Source: Callaeas wilsoni
Lineage: Eukaryota > Chordata > Aves > Passeriformes > Callaeidae
Direction of reading: 5' to 3'
Length of the DNA: 64,000 nt
Assembly (NCBI GenBank): GCA_013398955.1
Contig: VWPU01013481.1
Coordinates: 62,001 to 126,000, forward strand
Part shown: in pieces, positions 24,856-37,310 of the stretch
Layout of the letters: each line of letters starts with the position of its first letter
Numbering within the stretch: the first letter of the stretch is position 1
The notes under the pieces: model-generated
Seen by the model: the letters and a program-made list of their open reading frames with translations, nothing else
What the model was told of the DNA's origin: nothing
Databases searched by the model: none
Translations under genes and position numbers: made by a program

Positions 24856-27800
24856 TATAAAAGAGAGCTAAATAAATTAGAATGTCCCTGCAGGTGTAGT
24901 AATTCATCCAACCATAAAATATTTTCTGCATTTTAGCTGTATTTCTGCAGGATACTAATTCAGTTATACATTTAGGTTCCATATGGTACTTGGCTTTATA
25001 AATCAATAGAGCAATCTGAAAAACTATTTGAGTTTTCAGCTGCATACTGCTCTCCAAACTAACATGGCACAATAAATTAATCTGAAATTAATTCAGTTTC
25101 TGTGTCCTGGCCTCTGCAGAACCAGTCTACAAAAAAATTCAGTTTCATTTCCTTTCCCAAGGGCTTTCTCAGCTGAGCCACCGCATTCAGGTGCCCAGCT
25201 GTTGGCTTGCAGATGGCAAAAGCAGGAACATGGCATGTGTGGTATGTGCAAGTCCATGTCAGACTCAGCCTGGTCAGACACTCAGCTGGGCAGGAAGAGT
25301 CCCATTCCAAAGGATTCTTTTATACCGTGTTTATGTCACTTCACTGGCCACAGCACGGTGGAAAAAACACCTCACTAGCTTCCATTTAACAAGCATGCAT
25401 GGCAGCAGATGTCCAGCCAAGGGCACACAGAGGTTGTGGCAGCACACCTCTGTGAGCAGTTTGAATACTGTATGTTTTCCAGCCCGCACCACCTTACTGC
25501 CATAGCTAGAGGCTTCCTGGCATCTGCTCAAGTCATGTTTCTTGCAGTCTGCAGCATTAAACTCTGGGTATGTGTAAGAGTGTCCCATCTTCAAAGATCA
25601 GTGATGCTGGTGCCCAAAACCAAGCAGGAGGACGCATATCCCCTTCCCAGGCTGGGGGAGAGGGACAGGGGCAGGAAACAGGTCTGGGATGAGGAAGGGA
25701 AGAGAGAAGTATCCACTGGGGGCATGGATGGGACCATAACTTTGGAAAACCCTGAAAAGGGCTGATACCCCTGAGCTAGTCACACCCCACTACCATTGCA
25801 GTACCTCTGTTCTCAAAGGCAAACCATTCCTCTACTTCCCCTTCCCCAAATTACGCACCTATGGACAGAGACTCCTCTCAGTCCATCCCACAGCCCCGTC
25901 TGAGCCACAGCTGCTTCTTCTCAGGGGCCTTCACCATTTTACCTGCTGCATGATCTGCCCAGGGTGGGCAGGGACATGCAAGCAGGTTGGAGATGGAGGA
26001 AACCTTCTGGTGTGGGCTGTTGTAATTGGCTACAGACGTCATCAGTGATTTTCACCTTTCTGTAAAGCTCGTGCATCAGCCTTTGAACAAACTCTAATTA
26101 CGTTTATCTTGGCAAGGAAGTACATCAAAATGTAAATGATTTAATGGCTCTACTAGATGCTTGAACCAATACTTTATCAATTATTATTACCAGTGTGAAT
26201 AGTGTTTGTGGTCTTTCCTAAACCAAGAGCCTAACTACATGCTGAAACTCAAAACCTTGTGCTTAATTTAATCCTCGCCACAGGCAATTTCTTGTAAGCA
26301 CCAAGCAAATTAGGGCCCAAGGGTCTCTGTTGTCAGATAATATATCCTACAGTCCCAGGCTGGGCAAAATGATTGTTGATGAAATGTCAGTTGGTCACTG
26401 CATAGTTTCTGCCCTACCAGAACTTGATGACGAGTTATTTATTTTCCTTAATAATGGACACATAATAAATTATCTTTTTTCCCCGAGTTTTTTAGCATGA
26501 CTATAAACTCTCCTAATATAAATGTTTTCTTAATTGTGCATTCAAAAAGTTATCACTTTTTAAACTATAAACTTCAAAACAGATTTTTTCACATGATGGT
26601 ATTCCTTGCTTTTGAGCAAACTCACAAAATAAACCATACTCAAAACTTTCTTGAAACACATCTTTCTCCATGAGGTCAACAGTAATTTCCTGTACAGGAG
26701 GAGTATGTGGGAAAAAAATTCTTTTGTTTTTTTTTTTTGGTCATTTGTAAGAAATTTTGAGATTTCTCCAGTAGGTAATAGTTCATTTAAAATTCATAAA
26801 ATTCACATGTATTTTAGATTAAACTTGACTGTCTTTGATCTTCATGTGACTTGACTTTACATGGCAGGTGATTGTTAACATTCTTGTTTAGATTGTTTCA
26901 ACCTGTAATGAAAAGATACCTACAAAATTAGTTAAAAATTAAAGTACTTGACAGAAATACTTTCCATTCCTGCCCCTGCAAAAGACAGTAAATTCAGTTA
27001 AAAAGTCCATCTTGATGAATAATAAATATTCCTTTAGCTTTCCAACTGGCATGTGCTATTGCATGACATTTGGATATGAAAGGAGTCCTAAATATTAATA
27101 TTAATCCTCTTGAAGAATCCTCATTCCTTCATGGTAAAATAGATCTGAATTTTTATACCAAAGCCTTGAAGCAAAGGCTGTCTGGAAATTTGAGATCTGC
27201 AGTGAATAACTGGTTCTTTCTGCCACTTCTTCACCTGATATTCTCTATAGGTGGGCACAGGAACTCCCTAACTTTTTCATTATTTCCACATTAATATTTT
27301 TTGACATCAAGTATATGAAGATTCCTTTCACTTCTGTGGGTCTACTGAGCTTCCTTATCCTAAAATAACAAGAGGCCGGTTACATGTGAGCTATTTTTGT
27401 CATGTCTCCATGAAGAACAACCTCACCGGTGTCAGCTGTTCTGAGAAGTGAGAGTTCTGCAAGTGACTGAGGAAGAAATGTCAAAGAAAAAATACAGGCA
27501 AGAAAGGCTTTGACCACAGGTATGTTACTTTTGCAAAAGAAGTTGCTTGGCCACCCTTGTAGTAGTAGCCCAGGTAACAACTGCTAACTGGATAAGATAT
27601 GGTAGGAAAAAAGAGAGTGGTCTGGGATGGCAAGACAAGCAGGGACATCAGCAGCTTATGCTCGACATCTAAGTTACAAAGCAATAAATAAGGAAAATAA
27701 CAGCCTCTCTATGGGAAGATACCCCCAGGAATCCAACACAGTGCAGAAGGGAAAAAAAATATAGTAACTGAATCAGGTCGTTTGATTCCTCCCCAGGGAT

Positions 27801-28757
27801 TCATTCCAGATGGAATTTTGTTGGCAGAAACATACTTTCATAAAATATTTATATACATAATTGATTTAAGGCCTCAATTTGCAAGAAGAACCTGCTGTAT
27901 TTTACCTCTCAGCAAGATCCTGCCTTTAGCAGAATGAAGAAGAGATGCAGCAGATTCCAGTAGAAGTGAATATTAAATGAAACACTGTCAAAACTTAGCT
28001 GATATTTCTCTACCTCTCTAGCCGCACAGTATTTCCAAGCTTACATTGCCGATGATTTTAGTCTACCTCAATTTCTCCTTTTCAAGGCCATGTTTGATTT
28101 CATATGGAGCAAAATCATATAACTACATTATAGGATTTCACTTCACGTCCTTAAAATTTATACTTTTGTACATTAACTATATCAACATCTTTTCCCCTTA
28201 TTAAGTGGGTTTTTTTGGATCTCCCTTTTGTTTAACTGCTTCTATAACTAGAAATTTAGCTGCCAATGAAATGTTTTTTTCTCTATCCTCTTTAACCACA
28301 ATTGAGACTGTGGTTATTCAGCAAACTAACTAGGAGAAACAAGGTCTTTAAAGTATAGAAACAGGGACAACAGGATCAATGGTCCCTAAGAGGGAAAGGG
28401 TTTTGAAGAAAAGAAATGTTTTGAAGCTATGGCACACAAAGAGAAGTTACAATTTGCTGTTGCAGAAGATGATCCAGAGTGACAGATAGAAAGGACTGAC
28501 TTGTTGTGGTGAAGGAACCAACCGGGGGGCCACAGAGCCCAGAAACAGAGGTTTGGTGGGCTGGTACCAAGGAGTGAAACCCCCATTCTGTGAAGATGGC
28601 TTCTACCTTTGGTTTCCTAGGATTCCTGAGGGGTGGTTCTGTCTACAGTTGACAGACACCTCTTGTGTCCCCTAAGGGAAGGTGTCCTAGCCTGTCCCAC
28701 CCTTCTCCTCTTCCTATGGGTCCCTGTGGTGTCACCCCGCCCCCTTCCCTGTATCTG

Positions 28758-28767
28758 TTTAAAAAGC
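28758..28767 (+). promoter_or_regulatory. TATA-like box of the putative LTR
   Basis: TTTAAAAAGC follows a GC-rich stretch with CCCCGCCCCC (about 28734-28743), which resembles an Sp1-type GC box. Transcription would start near 28785-28795 if the box is used. Position relative to the AATAAA supports an LTR promoter. Confidence 0.4.
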
Positions 28768-28820
28768 ACCTCAGTCTTTCATCTTGCCCTCTTCGCACCC
28801 GGCCCTCTTCGAGGAAGCTT

Positions 28821-28826
28821 AATAAA
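28821..28826 (+). terminator. AATAAA polyadenylation signal of the putative LTR
   Basis: A canonical AATAAA sits in AAGCTTAATAAATCCTTGG, about 60 bases after the TATA-like box. In an LTR this would mark the 3' part of R. Confidence 0.45.
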
Positions 28827-31800
28827 TCCTTGGAACACCGGCCGAGAGCCACCTCTGAGCAACTCATTTCTGGCCACGCCTGGGCTATCCAAAGCCCCGG
28901 GCACGCTAGGCTCCGTGCTCTCCACCGCACGGGCTGGAAGGCTGGCAAGCGAGGCACCGAGGTGCCCCGGGGCGTCCTTCCTTTGTGTGGGACACGCCTG
29001 GACCAAGCTGCTGCCATCGCAGCCCAGCCAGCGTGCCGGCGGCGCATTTTTAATATTAATATACTGACTCACAGCCCGTGGGGGAACATAACAGCTGCAA
29101 CATGAGGCTGAGACTGGGTATAAACTGAGAGGGTCCTTCATGCCCCATACATACCCAAAGCACTGAATTTCCTGGTAATCCAGGTAAGAAAGGTACCATG
29201 ATGTCTTTGGAGCTCATGTGCCCAGTTTCCCTGACATGAGACAAAGGAAGGAAAGTGTTATGGTTTGGAGTCTTCTTCAACCACAGCCAGAAGTTGACTG
29301 GACAACACACAAAGTATTAGGAGACAGGAAGTGCTCAAAGGTCCTAAACATTGGCCAGATGAAGACCTCTAGGATACCCAAATCCTATATCCACGCTGTA
29401 TTTATCTCATCAGCAGACTTAGTAAGATTATTTTACACAAGCTATTTTAAAAGAGAGTTAGAGTGGCTGTGCCTCTGGTACTAATTTCTGCTTGATCTAA
29501 CCAAGAAGACTTCACTTAGAAGATTGTGTACATGGGAAACCACAGAGAACAGGTGCTTTGAGTATGAGTGCTGAAACGCATCTGCTTTAGCTGGTATTTT
29601 TTTTTCCTCTGTATACTGGTATCTGGGAATTAGCACAGTACAGCAGAAGTTTCATAAGAGGGATTGGGAACAATTCTAAAAGCAGGATTCTCTTGATCAC
29701 ATTCCTCATTTCTTCTTTCCCTCTTCTCCACCCCATATACTCAAGGCATGTGGTAATCTAATTAGAAAGCTGAGAGTGTGAAAATAAGTCAGATCAGGTT
29801 CTGACTTTACAAATGCACAGCAAGCCGATGATTTTTTTTTGCAAATTCTGTTAATTGTTCAGGCTATTCAACTCTTTTCTGCTTTTTTTTTTACACCACT
29901 TTCAGTTGAAGTTAAATGATTCAGTCAGGAACTGAATGCAAACCCTCTTTGCTTTCTGCTAACACTCTTTATCCACACTCCTTTCTAGGATTCAGTTTTG
30001 CGTCTGCAGTTGGCCAGTCAGTTTTTACTCCGGCTGTATTACTGTACCCAACTGAGCTTTTATCCCAACAGAATGGTCAGTCTAATTGTACTGGGAAGGC
30101 ACTGTGATATACCCAGCTCAGCTGTGCAGAGATAGTCTGTGAGTGAGACGAGCCTAAAATAACCACCACAGCAGTGACTCCCAAGAGGCAGCTGGCTGTG
30201 CTGCTCATTGCTTTCTCTTCACGTACTTTAACACCAACATTTGACAGACATTTTATCTCAAGTCACAGAGATGCAGGACGGCTTCACAAAAGACCTTTCG
30301 AAGGATCAAAATATGCTTAATTAATCCTGTATGGAAGATGAATGCAAGGTCCTTCTCTTCTTTCAGATATACATAAGACTTCTGTTGTTCTCTCCAGTCT
30401 CTCCTTCCTAATCACAGAAAAGCCTAATTATATGACAGGCTGTTGTAGTCTTTGTTCCTTTGACTGGCCAGATTACAGCTGTATGACAAATGATGAGGGC
30501 TCTCTTCCTTCTCCACTTTTCATAGCTAAAACTGAGCAAAAAAAAAGCAAGTGCACAAATCCTTTTTCCTGATACTGAAGCTGAGGATTAAATAAACACC
30601 CATTGCATACCTTTAGTTTATCCTTCCTTAGTCAGGAGCAGAGATAACACATATCTGAACTGTATCTCGTCACGTTTTCATCCACAGGGCTGTGACACAA
30701 TTGCTGAATGATGACAAGCCACTCAACCTGACACCAAGTTGTGCTTTTGTCAGTCATTCAATGAAGACAGATGCAAATTTCTTAGTGAGCATTCCATATC
30801 ACTCTAGTCAGAGTAGCCCGTAAAAATGAAATTATTCATTCTGTTCCAATACTTGGACACTTAATGAAGCAGACTGATCCTTTGGTCAAAATGTACTTTC
30901 TCTACTTTTCTAGAGAAACCCCTTCTGACAACTGAGAGAAAGAAAATGAAATATTTCTTTCCTCTCATTTGATTTCAGTGCACTACATTTAAAACTAGAC
31001 CTCCTCAGTCCTGATTATTTATAATAGGGTCATTCTCTTGCATAGCATCTGTTCCCTTTTTTGAGAAACTACATGATCATTGTAATCAAATACTTCTGTA
31101 CAGTGGTGTATTAAGCACAAGTGACTGCAATTTTATGCCTGTGCCAGACAAAGGTCAATAATCACACCAAAAAAAGAGATACAAGAAACCTAAATAGCAG
31201 AACATGCTCATATAGATTGCTAAGAAAGATTCTTCCTAATCTCTAACAGTGTGAAGATAAGAACTGAGATTGGTATTGACACCTCAACTCTTACATCTAA
31301 CTACTTTTTAAACACTCATGCTATTTTTATCTTTTTACTGTACTTTTTCAGTATGAGATATGTCTGTTTTAACTGGTAAATAAACCCTTCTGTGATGTAC
31401 AAATTTCTTTTGTTCTTCTTTACTAAATTTTTGTCTTCCAAACTTTTGGCACACCGGGGGGACTGTGTCTAGGGAGTGCTGGATGCTACAGGATACCATG
31501 ATCAGAATACATATGAGGCCCTTGAATCCATGCTACAGACGTCTTGGAAAGAGCTGAGGAGGAAAGCAATAACACAGAGCAGCCTATGCACCTCAGCCTC
31601 ACATGTCCTCTGCACTATGGCATCTCATCTGTCCTCTTGTCCTTCAGGTGTCTCTTAGACTATTCCAAAAATTAATCTCACAACAAAGCATTTTTTCCCC
31701 TTTGCTCCACATGACATCTCTCTCTGTAGCACTTGGCCTTCCCTTCTGCATAGTATGTTGCTCCCAGTCTCATTTCCAGGAAGTCAAGACACCCGAAGCT

Positions 31801-32257
31801 GTAGTGCTCCACAGGGAAGGAACGACACCCTTCTGTTCTTTAACAAAGTGTGCTCAAGCAGGGTTGATTTTGATCCATGGTTCTGAAGGATGACCTAAGC
31901 CTTGCTCAATACTTGCCTTTGGTCCTCCATGTGCAGGGAAAACATGCAGTACTACTACAAAGGATGATCCAGCTCTTCTTCTACCTGCCCTGATACTTAC
32001 GGACCTGAAATACTCCCTGAATAACTTTTCTGAATTCTTTCCAGGAAAGCAACCTTAGTAAGCAAGCCTCAGATCCACAGCTTTGGACTGTTAGAAGGGT
32101 TATCTGACTGTTTGAACTATGTCCTAATAAACTTAAGCCTGTTCATTTATTTACTATTTTTTCACAATGAGGGTGAAAAAAAGAGCCCTGTGTGATACTA
32201 GGGTGATTTTGGAACACCTTTTCCTTGAAGAATTACTAATAGAACTAAATATACAAC

Positions 32258-32294
32258 CCTTACCCATGATTAATGGTATCTATTATGGGTAAGG
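32258..32294. repeat. Inverted repeat, 10-bp arms, 17-base loop
   Basis: CCTTACCCAT (32258-32267) and ATGGGTAAGG (32285-32294) are perfect reverse complements around a 17-base AT-rich loop. A stem-loop is possible in single-stranded DNA or RNA. It is not followed by a T-run, and no gene is adjacent. Confidence 0.6.
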
Positions 32295-32921
32295 AAAAAG
32301 TGAGGAGGGAAGATAGACTGAAGATTTTAGCATATGTTTCCAGGTGAATTTAGTCTGCAAAGATTTTGGAGATTTTGTTCTATTTTTAGAACATCAACTA
32401 TTTCTGTGGAAAGTTTATCCAAAACTAATTTTTATCACCTGTTTCATAAACTTATCTTCTTTGCTTCTGAGAATTTGAAGTAGTTCATCCAAAAAAATAA
32501 CAGCTTCCCTTTCCTTGTTTGATCTCTAACCTCCATTAACCTTTGTGACTTAATTTTGTCTAAAACTTAATCCTACTGTGCTATCAACACACTAATTTTA
32601 ATTAAATTCAGACTAATTGTCTCTGCTTTTATTTGTGTGGAAATCATAGAAAACTCTTCACAGTACAACAGAAGGAGGAGGTTCATGTAAAATAGAAAAT
32701 AGTCAAAAGGGAAGAAGTGCATCAATTATTGTTTGGTGACAAATCAATGTCAATACTTCTTTTAGCACAAGGTCATTAAAGACATTCTGTAGTCTCTTTT
32801 CCTTCCTTAGAAATGTTTTGTTTAGAGAAGAGAAGGACAAATTCTAGCATTCATGAATATGACAGAACGAGGGAAACCATGAGCTAAGAATAGCACAATG
32901 CAGAAAAATAGCTCACAATTG

Positions 32922-32956
32922 AAAAAAAAAAAAAAACAAAACCCACAAAAAACCCC
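32922..32956 (+). repeat. A-rich run
   Basis: A run of about 15 A is followed by CAAAACCCACAAAAAACCCC. It could be an old poly(A) tail or plain low complexity; no retrocopy is recognised upstream. Confidence 0.7.
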
Positions 32957-33652
32957 TCAATTCCTGTCCTGAAATTTCTTTGCAATTTCAATGGGTCTTT
33001 GCAATACCAGAATTGGTAAGTATTGAATTACTTAGGAGGTTGTAAGGCTCCTTTTTGATGGTTTTGCAGGTCTTTTTCACTGTCTCCCACTGATCGCACT
33101 CTGGAGAACAAGCTGCCTTTGGAAGTACTGAGAACACTGTGTATTGAGTGAATAGAGAAGCTATTCATATCTCAGGGCACTGACACAATTACTGGGCATG
33201 TTGGTGGTCTCCTTGCACTGACTGACTGTAAAGGGACTTTAGAGAAGCGGGGAAGATAACCCGTGCCCCTTGGATAGGCATTTGCAACACAGAAGGATCA
33301 ATCTGGGCTCAGATCTTCCCTGTTTTCTTGAAATCATCACTTCTAAAATGTTTCACTGTTGCTTAGTTACCTCACTGTGACCAGACACCTTTTCTCAGTT
33401 TCATCCGTTTAGTTTCAGTGATGCTTTTTTTGCTTGTTATTTTCTACTTATCATGAATTTCATTGATAGCTAACCCACAGAGCCAGAAACTGTGAAGATT
33501 AAAACCAAGTTTATAATAGGAAGAAAGAAACAGTGAAAATAGTGCCTGGTTTTGCTTGTGATGACATTTATGACTAGGAACAAAATGAAGCAGTCTTCAC
33601 AAACAGCCTAATCTACATTTTACTTTATGATTTTATTGTTAAAAAGCCAAAA

Positions 33653-33916
33653 GGAAACAGCCTGAAGTTGTGTCAGGGGAGGTACAGGTTGGGTATCAGG
33701 AAAAGGTTCTTCACCCAGAGCATGGTTGTGCCCTGGAACAGGCTCCCCAAGGAAGTGGTCACAGCACCCAGCTGTCAGAGTTCAAGAAGTGTTTGGACAA
33801 TGGTCTCAGGCACATGGTGTGATTCCTGGCACTGTCCTGTGCAGGGCCTGGACTTGGCCTTGATGATTTTTTTATAGGTCCCTTCCAACTTCAGATATTC
33901 AGTGATTCTATGATTT
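33653..33916 (+). mobile_element. CR1 LINE 3' fragment, plus strand
   Basis: The fragment begins in the family block ending the coding region (CCTGAAGTTG.GTCAGGGGAGG, then TCTTCACCCAGAG and GGAACAGGCTCCCCAAGGAAG). It runs through the 3' untranslated block and ends with TAGGTCCCTTCCAACTTC and the terminal motif GATTCTATGATT at about 33904-33915. It is about 265 bp and strongly 5'-truncated. The frame plus 33668-33877 is a piece of this element and not a gene. Confidence 0.92.
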
Positions 33917-36684
33917 TAAAGACAGCAGAATAATGACTTAAAATGTGGAGTTTAAGACAGTCTAGGGGATAAAATATCCCTGAACCACCATCAGGATTTT
34001 CTCTAAAATATGTTCACTGTTAAATGATGTCTAACTGCAATCTGCAAATCATTTTCTACACTAATCTATTGTCAAGCACTAAGTACAGATTATATCCCTG
34101 ATTTCATTTCCCTCTTCATGATTTTACTTGAATATAGTGGCTAATGCATGCTGATAAAAAGAAGGAAAAGATGAAACCCAAGTTTTCACTTTGCAAGTGC
34201 AGATACAACCCCTGACACTTCTACATTTCTTTGTTTTGCTGTAGTGCTATAGCACTGAAAGTTTCTGAGCCAGCTCAAATATGCCCTTGCTGTGAGACAG
34301 CTAAAGCTGTATTCTGACAAAACAGACACCAGGTGGGAAGAAGAAGGATGAAAGCCATGTTTCCATGGTTAATACAAGGAACTGACAGGATTAGAACACA
34401 GTTCTTCCAAGTCTCCTTCAGCCCACAGGCTTTATAAGTTTGTATATAGACATGGAAATGCTCGCAGTATTGACTAAAGCCAACAAATTATTTCAAGCTT
34501 CTGTTTGGTTCTGACACAACAGCAATTTTAATTTTTCCAACTGCTGGTAGCACAGGACAGAATGTACTCTCCCTCCCATCATTTCTGAAATATGTGAAAT
34601 GCAAAAGTAGCTGGTTGAAAAAATGTTGCTACTTTCCATTTTTTCAAAATCAGGCACTTAAGAAGGTCTAAAGCTAGCCGTGTGTGTATTCAAATATCTA
34701 TGCTACATGTGAAGTCAGTAGCAATGTTCATTTTGCCAAGATCTGTGTGTTCATTGCACATGAATTGAGGTGAGGCATAAAAAGTGTGTTTTGGCAATGA
34801 GGGAGAAAATGCCATCTAAAAAATCCCCAAGTACAAAATGGGCCCCTGGGGAAATAAGTAAAGTAATAAGCACTTCATGCTCTTTGCAAAGATGCCTGGA
34901 TTTTCTCATGACATGATCTTAAAAGATGTACAAGCGTCTTATAGCTCTCCCAGAGAAATACTTTTAGCTCAGAAGCTGCTGCAAAAACCAGTGGGAGCGG
35001 GTTCTTCTCCTGTGATGAGCTTTTCTTGGAACATGAGTATCACAACCTGTTTTGAAGACCTAATGGCTAATAACGTCAGAGCGGGAGAGGAAATTTGCAA
35101 ACAGACATTCAATGCAACATTTAATGAAGTGCTGGGAGGACAGAAATGCTCTCAAGTGCCTCACAGCAGGACAGCAACAGCAACATCACCCCCAGGCAAA
35201 AGAGCTTTCAGATCTGTAAGCAGTGAATTAAAGGTGCAGACTTCTGATTTAGAATTTACATCTTATGATGCTGGAAGATGGAACATATGTTCTGCTACCA
35301 TTTCTACAGCTTAAAAATTAGTAGAAACCACAAATGAGCAAGAAAGAAAACTCATGCTTCATAATAATGGGGCATAAGGTCTAGGCCAACCCATGAAGTC
35401 CCTTAGAGCCTTAACACAAACTAGTCAAGTAAGAGAGCAACTTGCCTTCTCCACTCAGTAGTTTCTTGCTCATATAATTGACCTTCTTGTCTCTTTCTGT
35501 TTTAACATACATACATGAATGTAGATAGGTCTTTAATTCACAAAAAACCTCTACTGCTTAAATAATAAAATATTTAAATATAGTGTAATAATAAATTTAT
35601 ATCCTACTGTGTAAGGTTAAGGAAAATAGTTTACTAGGTATTTGACAACATTCCTCTATTTACAGAAAAATTATAATGCACTGTGACTCTAAATGGTGGT
35701 AAATTTCTTTCTTATCATCAAACTAGGACACTGCAATTCTTAGGAAGTTTAAGACACAACCCTCAGTACAATATTTTCTGTCCTTAGCTTCAGTGACTTT
35801 GCTCAGCTGTTTTCTTTTGCTAGAGTTCATACGTATACATCTTTCAATACATTGTCTGAAGCTTATCCACGCTATGTTTTTAGTTGCAAGCAGAAGTACA
35901 CTTCTGAATTAACTATCCCCGGGCCTCCATTTATTGTGCTGGGAGTGCATGAATGGAATTGTTTTAGCTAAAAAACAAACAGGAATAAAATCTTCAAAAG
36001 TTCACATAGCATACTCCATCTGTAAGTGGGAATTTAGACCACAGGACTAGAATACAACTAATTCAGAATAAAAATAAATCATACTGGGAATGAGAGTAGG
36101 TGTCAGGCCATCAGCACAGGATGTTTCTTTCTATGATTCTACTCTTAATGCCAGCTAGTAAAGTTTTACATGCCAGATACCTTAATGCAGATGATAGCTA
36201 TCTCCCTGATAGTCTTTCCTATGGATTTTGGTTTAATACTGGGTCTGAAAGCTCTTGTTGAGAGGCAGAAAGTGTCTTTGACTAAGCAGGCCTTTTCCCA
36301 GGAAACCTCTAGAAGTTGCTAGATCCCCATGCAAAATGGTTTGTAATATGCTGTCCTTCTTCTCACTGGAATTGCTATTACACCGCACCACAGAAGGAGA
36401 AGCAGGGGCATTGTACACAGAAAGCTGATGTCTCACATGATCATTATAAAAGTTGCAATGTTTACAATGTCTTTCCTGTTTTTCCTTTCATTCAGCAGAG
36501 ATGATATGTCTTTCTTTCATGAAGCTGATAATCTTCTCTCTGCAGACAAAAACCTCAGTTTTGACAGACAATTTTTGCTCAGTGCCAAAGGTTTGCACAG
36601 CCATCATGGTACCTGAAGCACCTGAGACTAATGCACAGCAGCACATAGGCAAAGAGCACACAAAGGTGTTCTATAGCCAATGTC
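33917..36684. other. Unique AT-rich non-coding DNA
   Basis: The frame plus 34877-35314 (145 codons) has no recognised domain, signal peptide or membrane segment and is within chance length. Nothing else is supported. Confidence 0.55.
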
Positions 36685-37310
36685 ATCACAGAATCACAGA
36701 GTGGCTTGAGTGAGAAGGGATCTCTAAAGATCATCTAGTCCAAGATCCTGCTGTGGTGAGGGAAGGAATAGAATAGAACAGAATAGCACAGAAGAGAATA
36801 GACAGAATAGAATAATCACAGTTAAAAGGCACCTACAATGATTATCTAGTCCAACTGACCAGCCAACTAAGGGCTAACTGAGTTGAAGCATGTTATGAAG
36901 GGCATTGTCCAAATGCCTCTTAAACACTGACAGAATTGGGACAATGATCACCTTTCTAGCAAGCCTGTTCCAGTGTTTGATCACATTCTTGGTGAAGAAA
37001 TGCTTCTTAATGTCCAGTCTAAACCTCCCCTGGTGCAGCTCTGAACCCTTCCTATGCATCGTAACTGAATCCCAAGAAGAATTGGTGAATATTGAATTAC
37101 TTCCCTCTCCACTTCCCCTCCTCAGGAAGCTGTTGAGAGCAATCAAGCCATCTTTCTCAGCATCTTTTTCTCCAAACTAAACAAATCCAAAGACTTTAGC
37201 TATTCCTCAAAAGACAAATCAGATCAGGACAGATCAGGATGCTCAGAGGCCCGTCCAATCTGACCTTGAACACATCATCTCTGACTGCCTTTAAATGAGC
37301 AGGTTCTCAC
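36685..37310 (-). mobile_element. Older CR1 LINE 3' fragment, split by another CR1
   Basis: The left part (about 36685-36765) is the complement of a CR1 3' end: ATCACAGAATCACAGAGTGG, then CATCTAGTCCAAGATCCTGC. The sequence then breaks off. It resumes at about 37219 with GATCAGGATGCTCAGAGGCC and CCAATCTGACCTTGAACAC, which is the next block of the same 3' region. The two halves are in correct order and orientation and separated by about 450 bp of a different CR1 copy. The right edge near 37310 is uncertain because the sequence is diverged. Confidence 0.75.
36766..37218 (-). mobile_element. Younger CR1 LINE fragment nested in an older one
   Basis: The left edge has an expanded terminal microsatellite (GAATAGA/ATAGAACAG-type units, about 36766-36812). 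This leads into CACAGTTAAAAGGCACCTAC and ATTATCTAGTCCAACTGACC, a CR1 3' untranslated block of a subfamily different from the host copy. On the minus strand, 36874-37146 translates to the C-terminal CR1 ORF2 tail, with RLDIKKHFFTKNVIKHWNRL-type sequence. It is 5'-truncated at about 37218, where the older CR1 resumes. Confidence 0.8.

Larger units (their letters stand above)
18134..28379. other. Long unique AT-rich non-coding stretch
   Basis: No gene or recognisable transposon is seen. The frame at plus 18063-18470 (135 codons) has no recognisable domain. The 25080-25980 part is more GC-rich with several overlapping frames on both strands (for example plus 25409-25765), none resembling a known protein. 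Microsatellites are listed separately. Stretches rich in TAAT-type cores at 20200-20640 and 26030-26480 are discussed as findings. Confidence 0.5.
28380..29090 (+). mobile_element. Probable solo LTR of an endogenous retrovirus
   Basis: A GC- and CpG-rich block interrupts AT-rich DNA and shows the order expected for an LTR on the plus strand: a U3-like region, a TATA-like TTTAAAA at 28758-28764, then AATAAA at 28821-28826 only about 60 bases downstream, then a CpG-rich U5-like region. This close spacing of promoter and polyadenylation signal is typical of a retroviral R region and unusual for host genes. No primer-binding site, gag, pol or env sequence lies on either side, so it would be a solo LTR left by recombination between two LTRs. 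I could not fix the ends: no convincing TG...CA pair with matching target-site duplication was found. The 5' edge could instead be near 28590, where TGTGAAGATGG begins, and the 3' edge anywhere in 28990-29090. Overlapping frames on both strands here (such as plus 28665-29105) are by-products of GC richness. Class unknown. Confidence 0.55.
29091..33652. other. Unique AT-rich non-coding DNA
   Basis: No gene or recognisable transposon is seen. Frames are short (the longest is plus 31603-31893) and unrecognised. T-runs lie near 29829-29838 and 29883-29892. An inverted repeat and an A-rich run are listed separately. Confidence 0.55.

Noticed and set aside
24779..25072. Minus-strand frame with a Cys-rich run resembling a small cysteine-rich protein
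   Set aside because: The Cys run is the translation of the ACA/CAA microsatellite.
28633..29141. Overlapping 120-146 codon frames on both strands
   Set aside because: They lie in the GC-rich LTR-like block, where AT-rich stop codons are rare, and they overlap in several frames at once, a sign of composition and not coding.
34877..35314. 145-codon open frame, plus strand
   Set aside because: No recognisable family, no codon or domain signal, and within chance length.
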